The position numbers and the translations under genes are program-made. Below, one piece after another: positions 8,482 through 17,140 of a stretch of DNA of 64,000 nucleotides. The notes beneath the pieces are model-generated. The model did no database searches. It was given only the letters and a program-made list of their open reading frames with translations, and had not been told where the DNA came from. Positions within the stretch are counted from its first letter, which is position 1, and every line of letters begins with the position of its first letter. The DNA is from Halobacillus massiliensis (GTDB lineage: Bacteria > Bacillota > Bacilli > Bacillales > Halobacillaceae), in the NCBI RefSeq assembly GCF_900166625.1, contig NZ_LT800499.1:3445702-3509701 (forward strand). The letters are read 5' to 3'.

Positions 8482-8529
8482 GGCCGGCTGAAGGAGTCGT
8501 CTCGTAAAACGACTCTGCCAGCACCGGCC
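8482..8529 (+). other. Intercistronic hairpin between sumT and sirB
   Basis: Arms GGCCGG/CCGGCC, CTG/CAG and GAGTCGT/ACGACTC build a long stem with small bulges. The T run follows on the plus strand, so it resembles a terminator against antisense transcription. In the operon mRNA it is an internal hairpin in the widest gap between adjacent genes of the operon and may affect mRNA stability or processing. Confidence 0.55.
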
Positions 8530-8532
8530 TTT

Positions 8533-9294
8533 TTAAATGACGGAAGATATAACAGGGAGCTGGTTCTTCTCAAACCATTTGATCTGCTCGCGCATACGGA
8601 CAACTTCTCCAATGACAATCATAGATGGATTGGCGATTTGATGAAGCTTGTCTTTAATGGTTTCAAGTGTTCCGGTCACAGTTTTCTGTTCAGTGGTCGT
8701 TCCCCAGTGAATAATTGCTACAGGTGTTTCAGGATTCATTCCATATTTAATAAGCTGGTCACAGGTGTGCGGAAACTTTTTCACACCCATATAAATACAC
8801 AAGGTTCCTTTATGCTTAGCTAAATGTGTCCAGTATTCTATTGTATCCTGTTTCGGATCCACTCCTGATACAAACGTAACCGAAGAACTCAACTCACGAT
8901 GAGTCAATGGAATACCGGCATATGCAGGGGCAGCTGCACCTGAGGTGATTCCGGGAACAATTTCAAAGTCAATTCCTTTTTCACTAAGAAGGGCTGCTTC
9001 CTCACCGCCTCTTCCAAATATGAAAGGGTCTCCCCCTTTCAACCGTGTCACTACTTTCCCCTGTTTGGCGTAATGACATAACAAATCATTGATTTCATCC
9101 TGCGTTAATGTATGCTGATCCGGCATTTTGCCGCAGTAAATGAATTCAGTCCCAGGGGAAGCGTATTGAAGGAGTTCTTCATTAACTAAACGGTCATATA
9201 GAAGCACATCAGCTTTCTCAATCGACTTCATGCCTTTTACTGTAATTAAATCCGGATCTCCTGGACCTGCTCCCACTAAATATACCTTCGCCAC
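8533..9294 (-). CDS. sumT: Uroporphyrinogen-III C-methyltransferase, sulfate-operon copy
   Basis: 253 residues of the tetrapyrrole methylase family. Motifs are VYLVGAGPGDPDLITVKG at the N-terminus, the AdoMet-binding KGGDPFIFGRGGEE near 85, PGITSGAAAPAYAGIPLTHR near 115 and a C-terminal IGEVV. It transfers two methyl groups from AdoMet to uroporphyrinogen III, giving precorrin-2. The GTG start is preceded by GGGGGTATA. It sits between cysC and sirB as in the B. subtilis ylnD position. A second copy at 18555-19328 closes the nitrate operon. Confidence 0.93.
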   Translation of the reverse strand: MAKVYLVGAGPGDPDLITVKGMKSIEKADVLLYDRLVNEELLQYASPGTEFIYCGKMPDQHTLTQDEINDLLCHYAKQGKVVTRLKGGDPFIFGRGGEEAALLSEKGIDFEIVPGITSGAAAPAYAGIPLTHRELSSSVTFVSGVDPKQDTIEYWTHLAKHKGTLCIYMGVKKFPHTCDQLIKYGMNPETPVAIIHWGTTTEQKTVTGTLETIKDKLHQIANPSMIVIGEVVRMREQIKWFEKNQLPVISSVI

Positions 9295-9325
9295 TGCTAT
9301 ACCCCCATTTTATTGGACTTACTGT

Positions 9326-9919
9326 TTAAATCCAACTTTTTTGTTGTAATAACTCAATAATTCTATCTGCCGAAGCTTCTTCTGACTCTTGATCTGTATG
9401 GACAACTATCTCACTGTTAAGCGGTTCTTCATAAGGAGAATCGATTCCTGTAAAAGAAGGAATTTCTCCCTTGCGTACCTTTTTATAAATTCCCTTTGGA
9501 TCACGTTTCTCACATTCTTCTAAAGGGCAGCTTACGAATACTTCAATAAAATCGTTTTCTTCTAAATTGCTGCGGATTTGTTCCCGGTCGGAACGAAACG
9601 GGGAAATAAACGAAGCGAGGACGATAGTGCCGCTGTCGGCAAACAGCTTGGCAACTTCTCCAATACGCCGGATATTTTCCTGTCTGTCTTTATCACCGAA
9701 ACCTAAATCCTTGTTCAGTCCGTGACGTACATTATCTCCATCCAACACATAGGTTTGTAATCCCTTTTGATAAAGCTTCTGATTAATGATGTTTGCGATA
9801 GTAGACTTACCAGAACCAGAGAGTCCGGTAAGCCAGATTACACCGCTTGAATGATTATTTTTGCTTCTGTAATCTTCTTTATTAATCGATGTTTCATGCC
9901 AAGTTAAATTCGTACTCAT
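9326..9919 (-). CDS. cysC: Adenylyl-sulfate kinase
   Basis: 197 residues, full length for CysC. The P-loop GLSGSGKST is at 32-40. VLDGDNVRHGLNKDLGF near 58-74 binds APS, and FVSCPLEECEKRDPKGIYKK near 128 completes the fold. It phosphorylates APS to PAPS. The neighbouring CysH carries the cysteine pattern of an iron-sulfur APS reductase, so PAPS may be a parallel rather than obligatory intermediate. Start chosen at ATG behind AAGGAGC; 15 bp after sat. Confidence 0.95.
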   Translation of the reverse strand: MSTNLTWHETSINKEDYRSKNNHSSGVIWLTGLSGSGKSTIANIINQKLYQKGLQTYVLDGDNVRHGLNKDLGFGDKDRQENIRRIGEVAKLFADSGTIVLASFISPFRSDREQIRSNLEENDFIEVFVSCPLEECEKRDPKGIYKKVRKGEIPSFTGIDSPYEEPLNSEIVVHTDQESEEASADRIIELLQQKSWI

Positions 9920-9934
9920 TTTCTTGCTCCTTCC

Positions 9935-11083
9935 TTACTGAGGTACTTTCTGCAGACCTTCAATTAATACACCTGCTACTTCCGGACGGCTGAATGTTTC
10001 AGGCGGCTTCTCCCCGTTGCGCAGCATTTCTCTTACTTTTGTTCCTGAAAGAATGACATGCTGATCTTTATCATGCGGGCATGTTTTGCTGGATACCATT
10101 GCTTTGCACGTATGGCAGTAAAAGCTGTGTTCAAAGAACAGCGGTGTAATTCCCAGCTCATCCTCTGTGAAGTTAGAGAAAATCTTTTGTGCATCGTACG
10201 TTCCGTAGTAATCTCCTACACCGGCATGGTCTCTTCCAACGATAAAGTGAGTGCATCCGAAATTTTTACGGACAAGCGCGTGGAAAATCGCTTCTCTTGG
10301 CCCTGCATAGCGCATCGCTGCATTAAAAACGGCAAGGAAAACGCGGTTTTTCGGATAATAGTTATCAAGCAGCACGTGATAGCTTTTAAGTCGTACATCA
10401 CTTGGAACATCATCGCTTTTCGTTTCACCTACAAGCGGATTTAAAAACAGGCCGTCTACTGTTTCAAGTGCTGTTTTCTGGATATGTTCGTGAGCCCGGT
10501 GCACAGGGTTACGCGTTTGGAAGCCTACGACCTTTTTCCAGCCCAGCTCAGCAAATTCATTTCTTGTTTCCGCAGGGTCAAGATAATAAACTTCAGAGTG
10601 TTTACGAGGCGGACGCTTCACTACATGAATCGGACCACCGACGTAATAGACTGAACGTTCAAACAGCTTCTTCACGCCAGGATGCTCAGTCTCTGTCGTT
10701 TGATAGACTTTCTCGGCTTCCAGCTCCTTATCCGGCTGATAGATTTCTTCAATCTCGATCCAGCCATAAGTCTCTCCATCCTTAGTCAGTTTGGCTTTGC
10801 CGCCCTTTTCAAGTTCATTCGCTTTCTGCTCATCAACAGGCAGTGTGATTGGAATACTCCAGGCGATCCCATTAGCAAGCCTCATATTATTCACAACAGA
10901 TTCATAGTCTTTCTTGTTTAAAAATCCGGTAATCGGGCTGTAAGCACCGTTTCCTATTAACTCCAGATCGCTGATTGCGATTTCGTCCAAAGCGATCTCA
11001 TTCGTGATTTCAACGTTAGCCAGTTCTTCTTTTTCTACGAGTCGATTTACTAATTGTCCTCCATGAGGTTTACTAATTGTCAT
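9935..11083 (-). CDS. sat: Sulfate adenylyltransferase (ATP sulfurylase)
   Basis: 382 residues, the usual length of the monofunctional bacterial/archaeal Sat type. The ATP-binding [12 protein letters not shown] motif (QxRNPxHxAH) lies near 195. [20 protein letters not shown] lies near 282, and a C-terminal zinc-type cluster of Cys/His ([15 protein letters not shown]) near 318 is typical of this form. It activates sulfate to APS. The ATG follows AAGGAGG and overlaps the end of cysP by 11 bp, suggesting translational coupling. Confidence 0.95.
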   Translation of the reverse strand: MTISKPHGGQLVNRLVEKEELANVEITNEIALDEIAISDLELIGNGAYSPITGFLNKKDYESVVNNMRLANGIAWSIPITLPVDEQKANELEKGGKAKLTKDGETYGWIEIEEIYQPDKELEAEKVYQTTETEHPGVKKLFERSVYYVGGPIHVVKRPPRKHSEVYYLDPAETRNEFAELGWKKVVGFQTRNPVHRAHEHIQKTALETVDGLFLNPLVGETKSDDVPSDVRLKSYHVLLDNYYPKNRVFLAVFNAAMRYAGPREAIFHALVRKNFGCTHFIVGRDHAGVGDYYGTYDAQKIFSNFTEDELGITPLFFEHSFYCHTCKAMVSSKTCPHDKDQHVILSGTKVREMLRNGEKPPETFSRPEVAGVLIEGLQKVPQ

Positions 11084-12149
11084 AATTGATTTCCTCCTTC
11101 AATGGCTTCTTCAATACAGCCCCTCGGCCGAAATTTGTAATGATTAATGTGGCTAGAATTCCGCCAACTATAATTGCAGCATTGTAAAAGCTGGAATTAA
11201 TAAAAATGTCTGTGAGAATAAAAGCAAATACTAACGAAACAATGGGAGATGTGATCCAAACTTTAATAATTTGGTAGATTGTCTTGTTTCTCCTAGTTCC
11301 ATGCCAATTTTTCGCTGCTCCCACTCCTACGATCCCGGAAGTCGTAACCTGAACCATAGGGATAGGAATTCCAAATAAGGAAGATGTAATAACTAAGATT
11401 CCCGTCGTTCCTGACACAGCTATTCCGTCTAAAAGGTTCAACTGAGAAATTTTCTTTCCATTTGTTTCAAGTACTCTTCCTCCAAGAAAGATACTTCCTA
11501 ACGCAACAAATACGCCCCCCACAATAAGGCCGATATTAGTATCTATAACGCCAGCTCCTACCAGTGGTCCTACCGCATTAGCTACATTATTCATCCCGGC
11601 AGCAAAGGCTTCGATAAACCCTGTAACTACAAGGAGAAGTCCGAGAACCTTTACAGTTTTCGAGGAGGCCTTTACAGGGTATTTTCTTCTCACCCAGTTC
11701 GTAAATCGTACAAATAGAAAAACAACGAAGAATGAAACAAATGGAACCAATATCCAGAATGTAACAATTTCAAGTAAGTTAAAAAAATATACCTTCTGAA
11801 TAGCCAGCCCCACTCCAATGATTGATCCAACAGTTACTTCGCTTGTAGAAAGTGGGATTCCTATCATGTTTGTAAAATAAAGAGTAAAGGCAGAAGTAAA
11901 CAAGATGATCATGGCAATGTGTATACTCATCATTCCCTCAGGAATTAATCCCTTCCCAATCGTTGTTACTACTTCTCCTCCTAATAATGCCCCTAGAAAG
12001 CAGCCCGCTCCGCTGAGGATTAAAGCGACCCGTTTTCGTTTGATCACTCCTGATCCGTAAACGGCCCCCATCGTAGCGGAAGCACCGCTGGCTCCTATAT
12101 TAAAGGCGAAGAAACTGGAGATAAGCAGTGCGATAATGAGAATAATCAT
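11073..12149 (-). CDS. cysP: PiT-family sulfate permease CysP
   Basis: 358 residues with about ten to eleven membrane segments. The two PiT-family signature repeats are visible: [17 protein letters not shown] near 20-35, and [17 protein letters not shown] near 190. In Bacillus the PiT homologue in the cysH operon is a sulfate permease rather than a phosphate carrier, and the position after cysH supports the same job here. It overlaps cysH by 4 bp (ATGA). It acts in the cytoplasmic membrane. Confidence 0.9.
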   Translation of the reverse strand: MIILIIALLISSFFAFNIGASGASATMGAVYGSGVIKRKRVALILSGAGCFLGALLGGEVVTTIGKGLIPEGMMSIHIAMIILFTSAFTLYFTNMIGIPLSTSEVTVGSIIGVGLAIQKVYFFNLLEIVTFWILVPFVSFFVVFLFVRFTNWVRRKYPVKASSKTVKVLGLLLVVTGFIEAFAAGMNNVANAVGPLVGAGVIDTNIGLIVGGVFVALGSIFLGGRVLETNGKKISQLNLLDGIAVSGTTGILVITSSLFGIPIPMVQVTTSGIVGVGAAKNWHGTRRNKTIYQIIKVWITSPIVSLVFAFILTDIFINSSFYNAAIIVGGILATLIITNFGRGAVLKKPLKEEINYDN

Positions 12150-12877
12150 GACTCGCTGCCCTTAGACTGAACGGTATGCAGGCCGCATTCCGTTTTCTCG
12201 AACCCTTGCCACCTTCCTGACCGGTTGTTTGGATCATCTGATGGAGTAGTACATGGCATACATCCAATACTTGCATACCCTTTATCATGCAATTCGTTAT
12301 ATGGGAGGTTATTCTCCTTAATGTGATTCCAAACATCATCCCATGTCCAGTGGATCAGCGGACAGACTTTAATGGAACGGAATCGCTCATCTTTATTCAC
12401 ATAGTTCGTTTTACTGCGTCCTGGAGACTGCTCTCTTCTCAAACCTGAAACCCAGGCCTCTGCCCCTTTTAATGCATCTTCCAGAGGCTTTATCTTTCTG
12501 ATATAACAGCACATGTCCGGATTAGTCTGCCACAGCTTTTCTCCGTGCTTCTCTTCCTGTTCCGGCAGGGTTAAACCTGGCTGCTTCATAGTAATTTGCA
12601 GATCGGGAAACCGCTCCTTCATACGCTCGATCAGTTCATACGTTTCTTGAAAATGTACATGCGTATCAAGGAATACAATGTGAGCATCCTTTTTCACACG
12701 CGAGATTAAATCAATGAGTACAATTCCTTCAGCCCCGAAGCTGCAGGCATATACGATATTGTCATATTTGCTGTATGCCCATTCCAAAACGGTAAGAGCA
12801 CCCTTTGTACCGTCTTCTGGACTTTGCTTTAAAAAAGGATCCTGTTGAAACGATTCAAAAGTGACGATTTCTTGCAC
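12146..12877 (-). CDS. cysH: Phosphoadenylyl/adenylyl-sulfate reductase
   Basis: 243 residues from a GTG start. The PP-loop-like CSFGAEG is at 45-51. Cysteine pairs C123-C124 and C206/C209 are the signature of [4Fe-4S] APS reductases. The catalytic cysteine C231 lies in ECGLH at the C-terminus. It reduces APS (and possibly PAPS) to sulfite with thioredoxin. The GTG has AAGGGGG eight to nine bases upstream. An earlier ATG at 12952 falls inside the riboswitch expression platform and is not the start. First gene of the sulfate/siroheme operon. Confidence 0.93.
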   Translation of the reverse strand: MQEIVTFESFQQDPFLKQSPEDGTKGALTVLEWAYSKYDNIVYACSFGAEGIVLIDLISRVKKDAHIVFLDTHVHFQETYELIERMKERFPDLQITMKQPGLTLPEQEEKHGEKLWQTNPDMCCYIRKIKPLEDALKGAEAWVSGLRREQSPGRSKTNYVNKDERFRSIKVCPLIHWTWDDVWNHIKENNLPYNELHDKGYASIGCMPCTTPSDDPNNRSGRWQGFEKTECGLHTVQSKGSES

Positions 12878-12897
12878 TTGAAAAACCCCCTTATATT

Positions 12898-12931
12898 GAA
12901 AAAACCTCTTCTTATTAAAGATAAGAAGAGG
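12898..12931 (-). terminator. Riboswitch-controlled terminator of the cysH leader
   Basis: Perfect stem CCTCTTCTTAT / ATAAGAAGAGG (12905-12931) is followed on the minus strand by TTTTTTC. Its left arm contains TCTTATCTTT (12917-12926), an exact complement of the aptamer P1 strand AAAGATAAGA (12957-12966), so terminator and antiterminator exclude each other. Confidence 0.92.
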
Positions 12932-12957
12932 AAGAGCACCACGGATAATCATCCCAT

Positions 12958-13059
12958 CTTATCTTTCAAGCAGTAATGCTTGCTGGAATTAGCACAGTAC
13001 TTTGAATAAGTCTGTTGCCGAGGTTTCAACGGGCCAGTCCCTCCACCTCTCTGGATAAG
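12958..13059 (-). promoter_or_regulatory. S-box (SAM-I) riboswitch aptamer upstream of cysH
   Basis: Read on the minus strand, the leader has CTTATC, then CAGAGAGGTGGAGGGACTGG, GAAACCTCGGCAAC, a GTGCTAATTCCAGC segment, and the closing P1 strand GATAAG (12958-12963). These are the conserved S-box core elements. With AdoMet bound, P1 forms and frees the terminator at 12898-12931. Without it, the P1 3' strand pairs with the terminator arm and the operon is read. S-box control of the cysH operon is known in B. subtilis. Confidence 0.95.
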
Positions 13060-13090
13060 AATACATATTAAGTTTATGCGATTTAATGGA

Positions 13091-13119
13091 AATATACAGC
13101 ATCCTTGAGCCCCTGTCAA
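13091..13119 (-). promoter_or_regulatory. Sigma-A-type promoter of the cysH operon
   Basis: On the minus strand the -35 TTGACA (13114-13119) and -10 TATATT (13091-13096) are separated by 17 bp, placed about 30 bp upstream of the S-box aptamer. This is a perfect -35 and a near-consensus -10. Confidence 0.8.
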
Positions 13120-13446
13120 AGGGTTATTTTAGCAAAATCTGGTCATTTGATGCTCAAAACCCTTTTATTCCTAGTGTTTTAGTTGGTTTTAAATTTTTTA
13201 AAAAAATTTTGAGAAGCTAAAAAAATGACTTCTCAATCTCTATAGGGCTCATTAATCGATTGATCAATTCTATTCGTAACGTGTGGAAAAGTTCCGAAAC
13301 AATGGATTGATTTTTTCAGGACACCATTAAGGGTTATTTAATTCTCATTAAAAATGAGAAGCCAGTTCCGCATGCTTGAATACAGAGAACCGGCCCCATG
13401 GAAAGTCTGAGGACAAATCCGCTAGAAATTTAAAGGAAATTCCCTT

Positions 13447-13620
13447 GTTCCGTTTACCATGATAAAGAGGATCGGGCCTGTGGAAACACCTCGCTTTCCA
13501 TGGGCAAACGGCGAGCTTCCTCGGGCTTTTAGCCCTCCGGGATCTCCCCCTGTTCTATCCTCCCAAGGAGTCTCGCCGTTTCCCCCGGTACTTTATATTA
13601 TTAAAGTAAAGAAACCTTGG
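13447..13620. repeat. Nested-palindrome repeat, type I (first of a tandem pair)
   Basis: Left outer arm GTTCCGTTTACC, inner arms CGGGCCTGTGGAAAC (13473) and GTTTCCCCCGG (ends 13588). The right outer arm is poorly kept (AAAGAAACC). With 13410-13446 it forms one unit of a tandem duplication whose second unit starts near 13627. The stretch 13120-13446 holds two small hairpins (13211-13234 and 13343-13362) and a partial repeat end near 13366-13409, but no gene. Confidence 0.7.
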
Positions 13621-13664
13621 AATAGCGAGGACAAATTCGCTAGAAAGTTGAAGGGAATTCCCTT

Positions 13665-13835
13665 GTTCCGTTTACCATGATAAAGAGGGGCAGGCCTGTG
13701 GAAACACCTCGCTTTCCATGGGCGAACGGTGAGCTTCCTCGGGCTTTTAGCCCTCCGGGATCTCACCCTGTTCTATCCTCCCATAGGAGTCTCGCCGTTT
13801 CCCCTGGCCCTATATGTTTTTTTGAGTAACGGAAC
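13665..13835. repeat. Nested-palindrome repeat, type I (second of a tandem pair)
   Basis: Outer arms GTTCCGTTTACC and GTAACGGAAC enclose AGGCCTGTGGAAAC and GTTTCCCCTGGCC. It is nearly identical to the preceding copy including the left flank (GAGGACAAAT, CGCTAGAAA, ATTCCCTTGTTCCG), offset by about 217 bp. Confidence 0.75.
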
Positions 13836-13885
13836 ATTTAAGAAGAAAGGATCGATACCATGAGAGAGCTTACTGAGATTACAGC

Positions 13886-14049
13886 GTTCCGTTTCCCCCA
13901 TTAAATTTAAAGAGGCTGGGAAATGGTGAGACTCCTGCAGGGAGATAGAGCCATGGTGAGATCCGCGAGTTCAACGAGCTAGCTCACCGGCTCCCCGCGG
14001 AAAGCGAGCTATTTCCCAGCCGCTTTTCTCTTACTACAGTATACGGAAC
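13886..14049. repeat. Nested-palindrome repeat, type II, complete copy
   Basis: Outer arms GTTCCGTTT and ATACGGAAC; inner arms GGCTGGGAAAT (13914-13924) and ATTTCCCAGCC (14011-14021), a perfect 11-bp match. The core has GAGACTCCTGCAGGGAG and CCCCGCGGAAAGCGAG. Elements with a very similar core are, to my knowledge, scattered in many Bacillaceae genomes. It lies between the cysH promoter and the MFS gene terminator. Confidence 0.8.
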
Positions 14050-14105
14050 TGTCCTTATTTCTCTAATCATTATAATAAACAGAACCCGTTTGGTACAAAA
14101 ACATG

Positions 14106-14137
14106 AAAAAGGGCTTCCCTATAATAAGAGAAGCCCT
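14106..14137 (-). terminator. Terminator of the MFS/SLC13 transcript
   Basis: On the minus strand, stem GGGCTTC / GAAGCCC is followed by TTTTTC, directly after the MFS gene stop. Confidence 0.8.
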
Positions 14138-14142
14138 GATTT

Positions 14143-15345
14143 TTAAGCTTGATGCATTTTTTTATACATAGGCAGAAAGCCAAGAACTAAAAGAAAGACT
14201 AAGCTCGTCCCTGTTACCCCAAACCACCGGAAATTCTCCCACAATGTGCCGACTGCTGTACTTCCAATCGTCACTCCTATGTAATAGCTGATTAAATAAA
14301 AACCGGAGGCTCCACTTCGGTGATGCTTTGCTGATTTAGTAACTAATGCAGATGCCATAGAGTGAGCGATAAAGAACCCCATACAAAGCAGTCCCAGCCC
14401 CATAACGACAAACAGAGCAGGAGTAATAAGTGTCAATCCTACCCCACTTAGAAGCAGCAGGACACCTGCAAGCATCACTTTAGGTAGCCCTATCCGGTTT
14501 GAGATTCTTCCGGCAAGCGGCGGTGCCAGTACACCTAACCCATAAGCAAAATACGTAAATGCTATCCACTTCAGCGGCCAATTGTACGGTTCAGACTGTA
14601 AGTAAAACGGAAGATACGTCCATATAGCTGTGAAAACGATTTGAAGCACCATCCCCATTAAAAATAGGGAAAGCATCTTTTTATCCGCCAAATGATACAG
14701 CATCCCTTGTAAATCTTGACGCAGCGGCTGATGCTGTTTTGTGAAAAATCTTTCTTTTGGCATTAAAAAGATAAAAAGTACTGTTGCTGCAATACCGAAA
14801 ATTCCTACTGCTAAAATGGTTGTCTGCCAAGTGAATAGATCAGTTAAATAACCAGCGAGCACTCGGCCCCCCATGCCGCCTAACGCATTGCTGGATATGT
14901 AAAGGGTCATCGCAAGACCAATATCACGCGGCGAAATCTCCTCTCCCAGATAACCCATGGCCGCTGCCGGCACTCCTGCTAAGAAGAAGCCTTGTAGAAA
15001 CCTTAGGATGACAAGCACGCTAAAAGAAGGAGTAAAAGGCATAGCGATTAATAATACAGCCGTTATGCCTAAAGAAATAATCATTACCCACAGTCGTCCA
15101 TAACGATCTGCGAGAAAACCTAATACAAATAAACCAAATATCATAGAAAAGACACAGGCAGACACAAGCAGGCTGGACTCTGTCGCACTTACATCAAATT
15201 CACGGACAAAGACCGGCAGCAAAGGCTGAAAAACATACAGTGTAGAAAATACAAGCAGAGAGGCAATCATCAATGCTGCTGTGACCCGCCAGAACCCCCG
15301 CTCTTTAGGAGTATAAGGAGCAGAAGCTTCTTTGCTCATGTCCAT
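14143..15345 (-). CDS. MFS transporter (YnfM/AraJ-like drug or metabolite exporter)
   Basis: 400 residues with about 12 membrane segments. The MFS motif GFLADRYGRLWVM lies between helices 2 and 3 near residues 76-88. RFLQGFFLAGVPAAAMGYL near 115 and LGGMGGRVLAGYLTDLF near 153 fit the DHA1-type efflux group. The substrate is unknown. It follows the SLC13 gene by 15 bp and is probably cotranscribed with it. It resides in the cytoplasmic membrane. Confidence 0.8.
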   Translation of the reverse strand: MDMSKEASAPYTPKERGFWRVTAALMIASLLVFSTLYVFQPLLPVFVREFDVSATESSLLVSACVFSMIFGLFVLGFLADRYGRLWVMIISLGITAVLLIAMPFTPSFSVLVILRFLQGFFLAGVPAAAMGYLGEEISPRDIGLAMTLYISSNALGGMGGRVLAGYLTDLFTWQTTILAVGIFGIAATVLFIFLMPKERFFTKQHQPLRQDLQGMLYHLADKKMLSLFLMGMVLQIVFTAIWTYLPFYLQSEPYNWPLKWIAFTYFAYGLGVLAPPLAGRISNRIGLPKVMLAGVLLLLSGVGLTLITPALFVVMGLGLLCMGFFIAHSMASALVTKSAKHHRSGASGFYLISYYIGVTIGSTAVGTLWENFRWFGVTGTSLVFLLVLGFLPMYKKMHQA

Positions 15346-15360
15346 GTTTATCCCTCTTTA

Positions 15361-17019
15361 TTATTTAAAGTTTGCTGGAAATGATGTTAGATCAATATCC
15401 CACACAATAGGTAAATAGAAATAGATTGCTAAAGTAACTAGTACAATAGAAAGTATGTTCAAAGCAAATCCGGCCTTAGCCATGTCAGGGATTCTTAAAT
15501 AACCTGAACCGAACACGACGGCATTTGGCGGTGTCGCAACCGGCAGCATAAACGCACAGCTTGCAGCTATACCAGCAGCAATCATTAAACTATACGGATG
15601 CACATTTATCGCTGCGGCAAGAGAAGCCATAATCGGGAACATCATTGTTGCTGTAGCCGTGTTTGAGGTGATTTCCGTTAAGAAAATTACAAGTGTGGCA
15701 ACGACAGCTAAAATAAAAATAAAACTTATCCCCTCAAGTACTGTCAGCTGTGTACCAATCCATTCAGCAAGCCCGGATTCCTGAAATCCTGCTGCAATTG
15801 CAAGACCTCCACCAAATAAAAGGAGGATGCCCCACGGCAGGCCTTTGGCTGTATCCCAGTCCATAATAAATTCTCCTTTTTTACGGGCAGGGATTATAAA
15901 TAAAATCACAGCAGCGATCATAGCGATAATCGTATCATCTATATTCGCATTTATATTAACGAGGAAGAAGGACCTTGTGATCCAGGCCAATGCTGTAATT
16001 GAAAATATGGTTAACACAATTTTTTCTTCTGTTGCCATGGCCCCTAAGGCCTTTTGTTCTTTATGGATGACGCTCTTCCCTCCAGGAAGCTTCTTAACTT
16101 TCATTGGATAGGCCACTTTGACTAAGTAGAACCATGTAAGCCCCATTAAAATAATGGTTAATGGGACACCGAAAGCCATCCAGCCTGCAAATGATATCTG
16201 GATTCCATAGTTTTGCTCGACGACTGCACGGAAAATCGTGTTAGGTGGTGTACCGATCAAGGTACCCAAGCCCCCAATGGAAGCACTATAAGCGATACCT
16301 AGCATTGTTACTTTTCCAAAATTAAAGGAAGAGTGATCAACCTGGAAACCTTGCTTTTTCTCCAGCTGTTCAGAGGATTGATAAATAACTGCCAGCCCGA
16401 TTGGCACCATCATCATCGCTGTCGCCGTATTTGATATCCACATGGACAGAATTCCTGTAGCCAGCATAAATCCGAGTACAATCATTTCTGTATTTGTGCC
16501 AATTAAAGAAATAATAAACAAAGCAATACGTTTATGTAAATTCCACTTCTGCATAGCGAGTGCTATTATAAATCCGCCCATGAATAAGAAAATGGTATTG
16601 TCGCCGTAAGAGGAAGCAGTAGTTCCTCCATCCAGCCCGCCTGTAAGCGGAAACAAAACTAATGGCAGCAATGAAGTGGCAGGAATCGGTATTGCTTCTG
16701 TAATCCACCACGTAGCAATCCAAATGGTGCTGGCAAGTACAGCCACAGCACTTTGAGAAAGTCCTTCTCCTTCCATAAAAAGCAAAGTAAGCGCAAACAA
16801 AAGAGGTCCTAGAATCAGCCCAGCTTTTTGGCGTGTTCCATAAGACGGCCCGAATCCATCAGGTCCGGAACTTGAACTGCCGGATTTATATTTTTGTTTC
16901 GTATCAGCCTGAGACTTGTTGACCGATCCAGTAACTGTAAATTTCATCAAGTCTTTCGCTTGATCGTGCATTTCCCAAAGACGAGTCCAATAACTTCTTA
17001 TTAATGATTGATTATTCAC
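15361..17019 (-). CDS. SLC13/DASS-family sodium:anion symporter
   Basis: 552 residues from the GTG start. It carries the duplicated family hallmark: SNTATAMMMVPIG in the first half and TSNTATATMMFPIM in the second, each forming part of the Na+ and carboxylate sites. About eleven to twelve membrane segments follow a soluble N-terminal extension of roughly 60 residues rich in Ser, Gly and Lys. Likely substrates are dicarboxylates or sulfate (family knowledge). GTG at 17019 has GGAGGAG upstream. A longer frame beginning at 17070 would start inside the promoter. It is followed closely by an MFS gene. Confidence 0.85.
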   Translation of the reverse strand: MNNQSLIRSYWTRLWEMHDQAKDLMKFTVTGSVNKSQADTKQKYKSGSSSSGPDGFGPSYGTRQKAGLILGPLLFALTLLFMEGEGLSQSAVAVLASTIWIATWWITEAIPIPATSLLPLVLFPLTGGLDGGTTASSYGDNTIFLFMGGFIIALAMQKWNLHKRIALFIISLIGTNTEMIVLGFMLATGILSMWISNTATAMMMVPIGLAVIYQSSEQLEKKQGFQVDHSSFNFGKVTMLGIAYSASIGGLGTLIGTPPNTIFRAVVEQNYGIQISFAGWMAFGVPLTIILMGLTWFYLVKVAYPMKVKKLPGGKSVIHKEQKALGAMATEEKIVLTIFSITALAWITRSFFLVNINANIDDTIIAMIAAVILFIIPARKKGEFIMDWDTAKGLPWGILLLFGGGLAIAAGFQESGLAEWIGTQLTVLEGISFIFILAVVATLVIFLTEITSNTATATMMFPIMASLAAAINVHPYSLMIAAGIAASCAFMLPVATPPNAVVFGSGYLRIPDMAKAGFALNILSIVLVTLAIYFYLPIVWDIDLTSFPANFK

Positions 17020-17052
17020 GCCTTCTCCTCCCATCCTAATCGTGTTGTATAG

Positions 17053-17080
17053 AATATATGAAATTTTCATACATTATCAA
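17053..17080 (-). promoter_or_regulatory. Probable promoter of the SLC13-MFS genes
   Basis: Minus-strand TTGATA (17075-17080) and TATATT (17053-17058) with a 16-bp spacer, about 35 bp upstream of the GTG start. Confidence 0.5.
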
Positions 17081-17140
17081 ATTTTATCACAATTTCCCGA
17101 TATTTACATAGGAAGAAAGAGATAGAGAAGGCTCCTTATT

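Noticed and set aside
12100-12339. 79-codon frame overlapping the cysH and cysP junction
   Set aside because: Shadow of cysH in another frame with no ribosome site.
12878-12952. N-terminal extension of cysH starting at the ATG at 12952
   Set aside because: It lies inside the S-box expression platform and terminator; the GTG at 12877 has the ribosome site.
13459-13680. 73-codon plus-strand frame across the repeat cluster
   Set aside because: It is formed by the repeat sequence itself, has no ribosome site and an unusual composition (Pro-rich), so it is not a gene.
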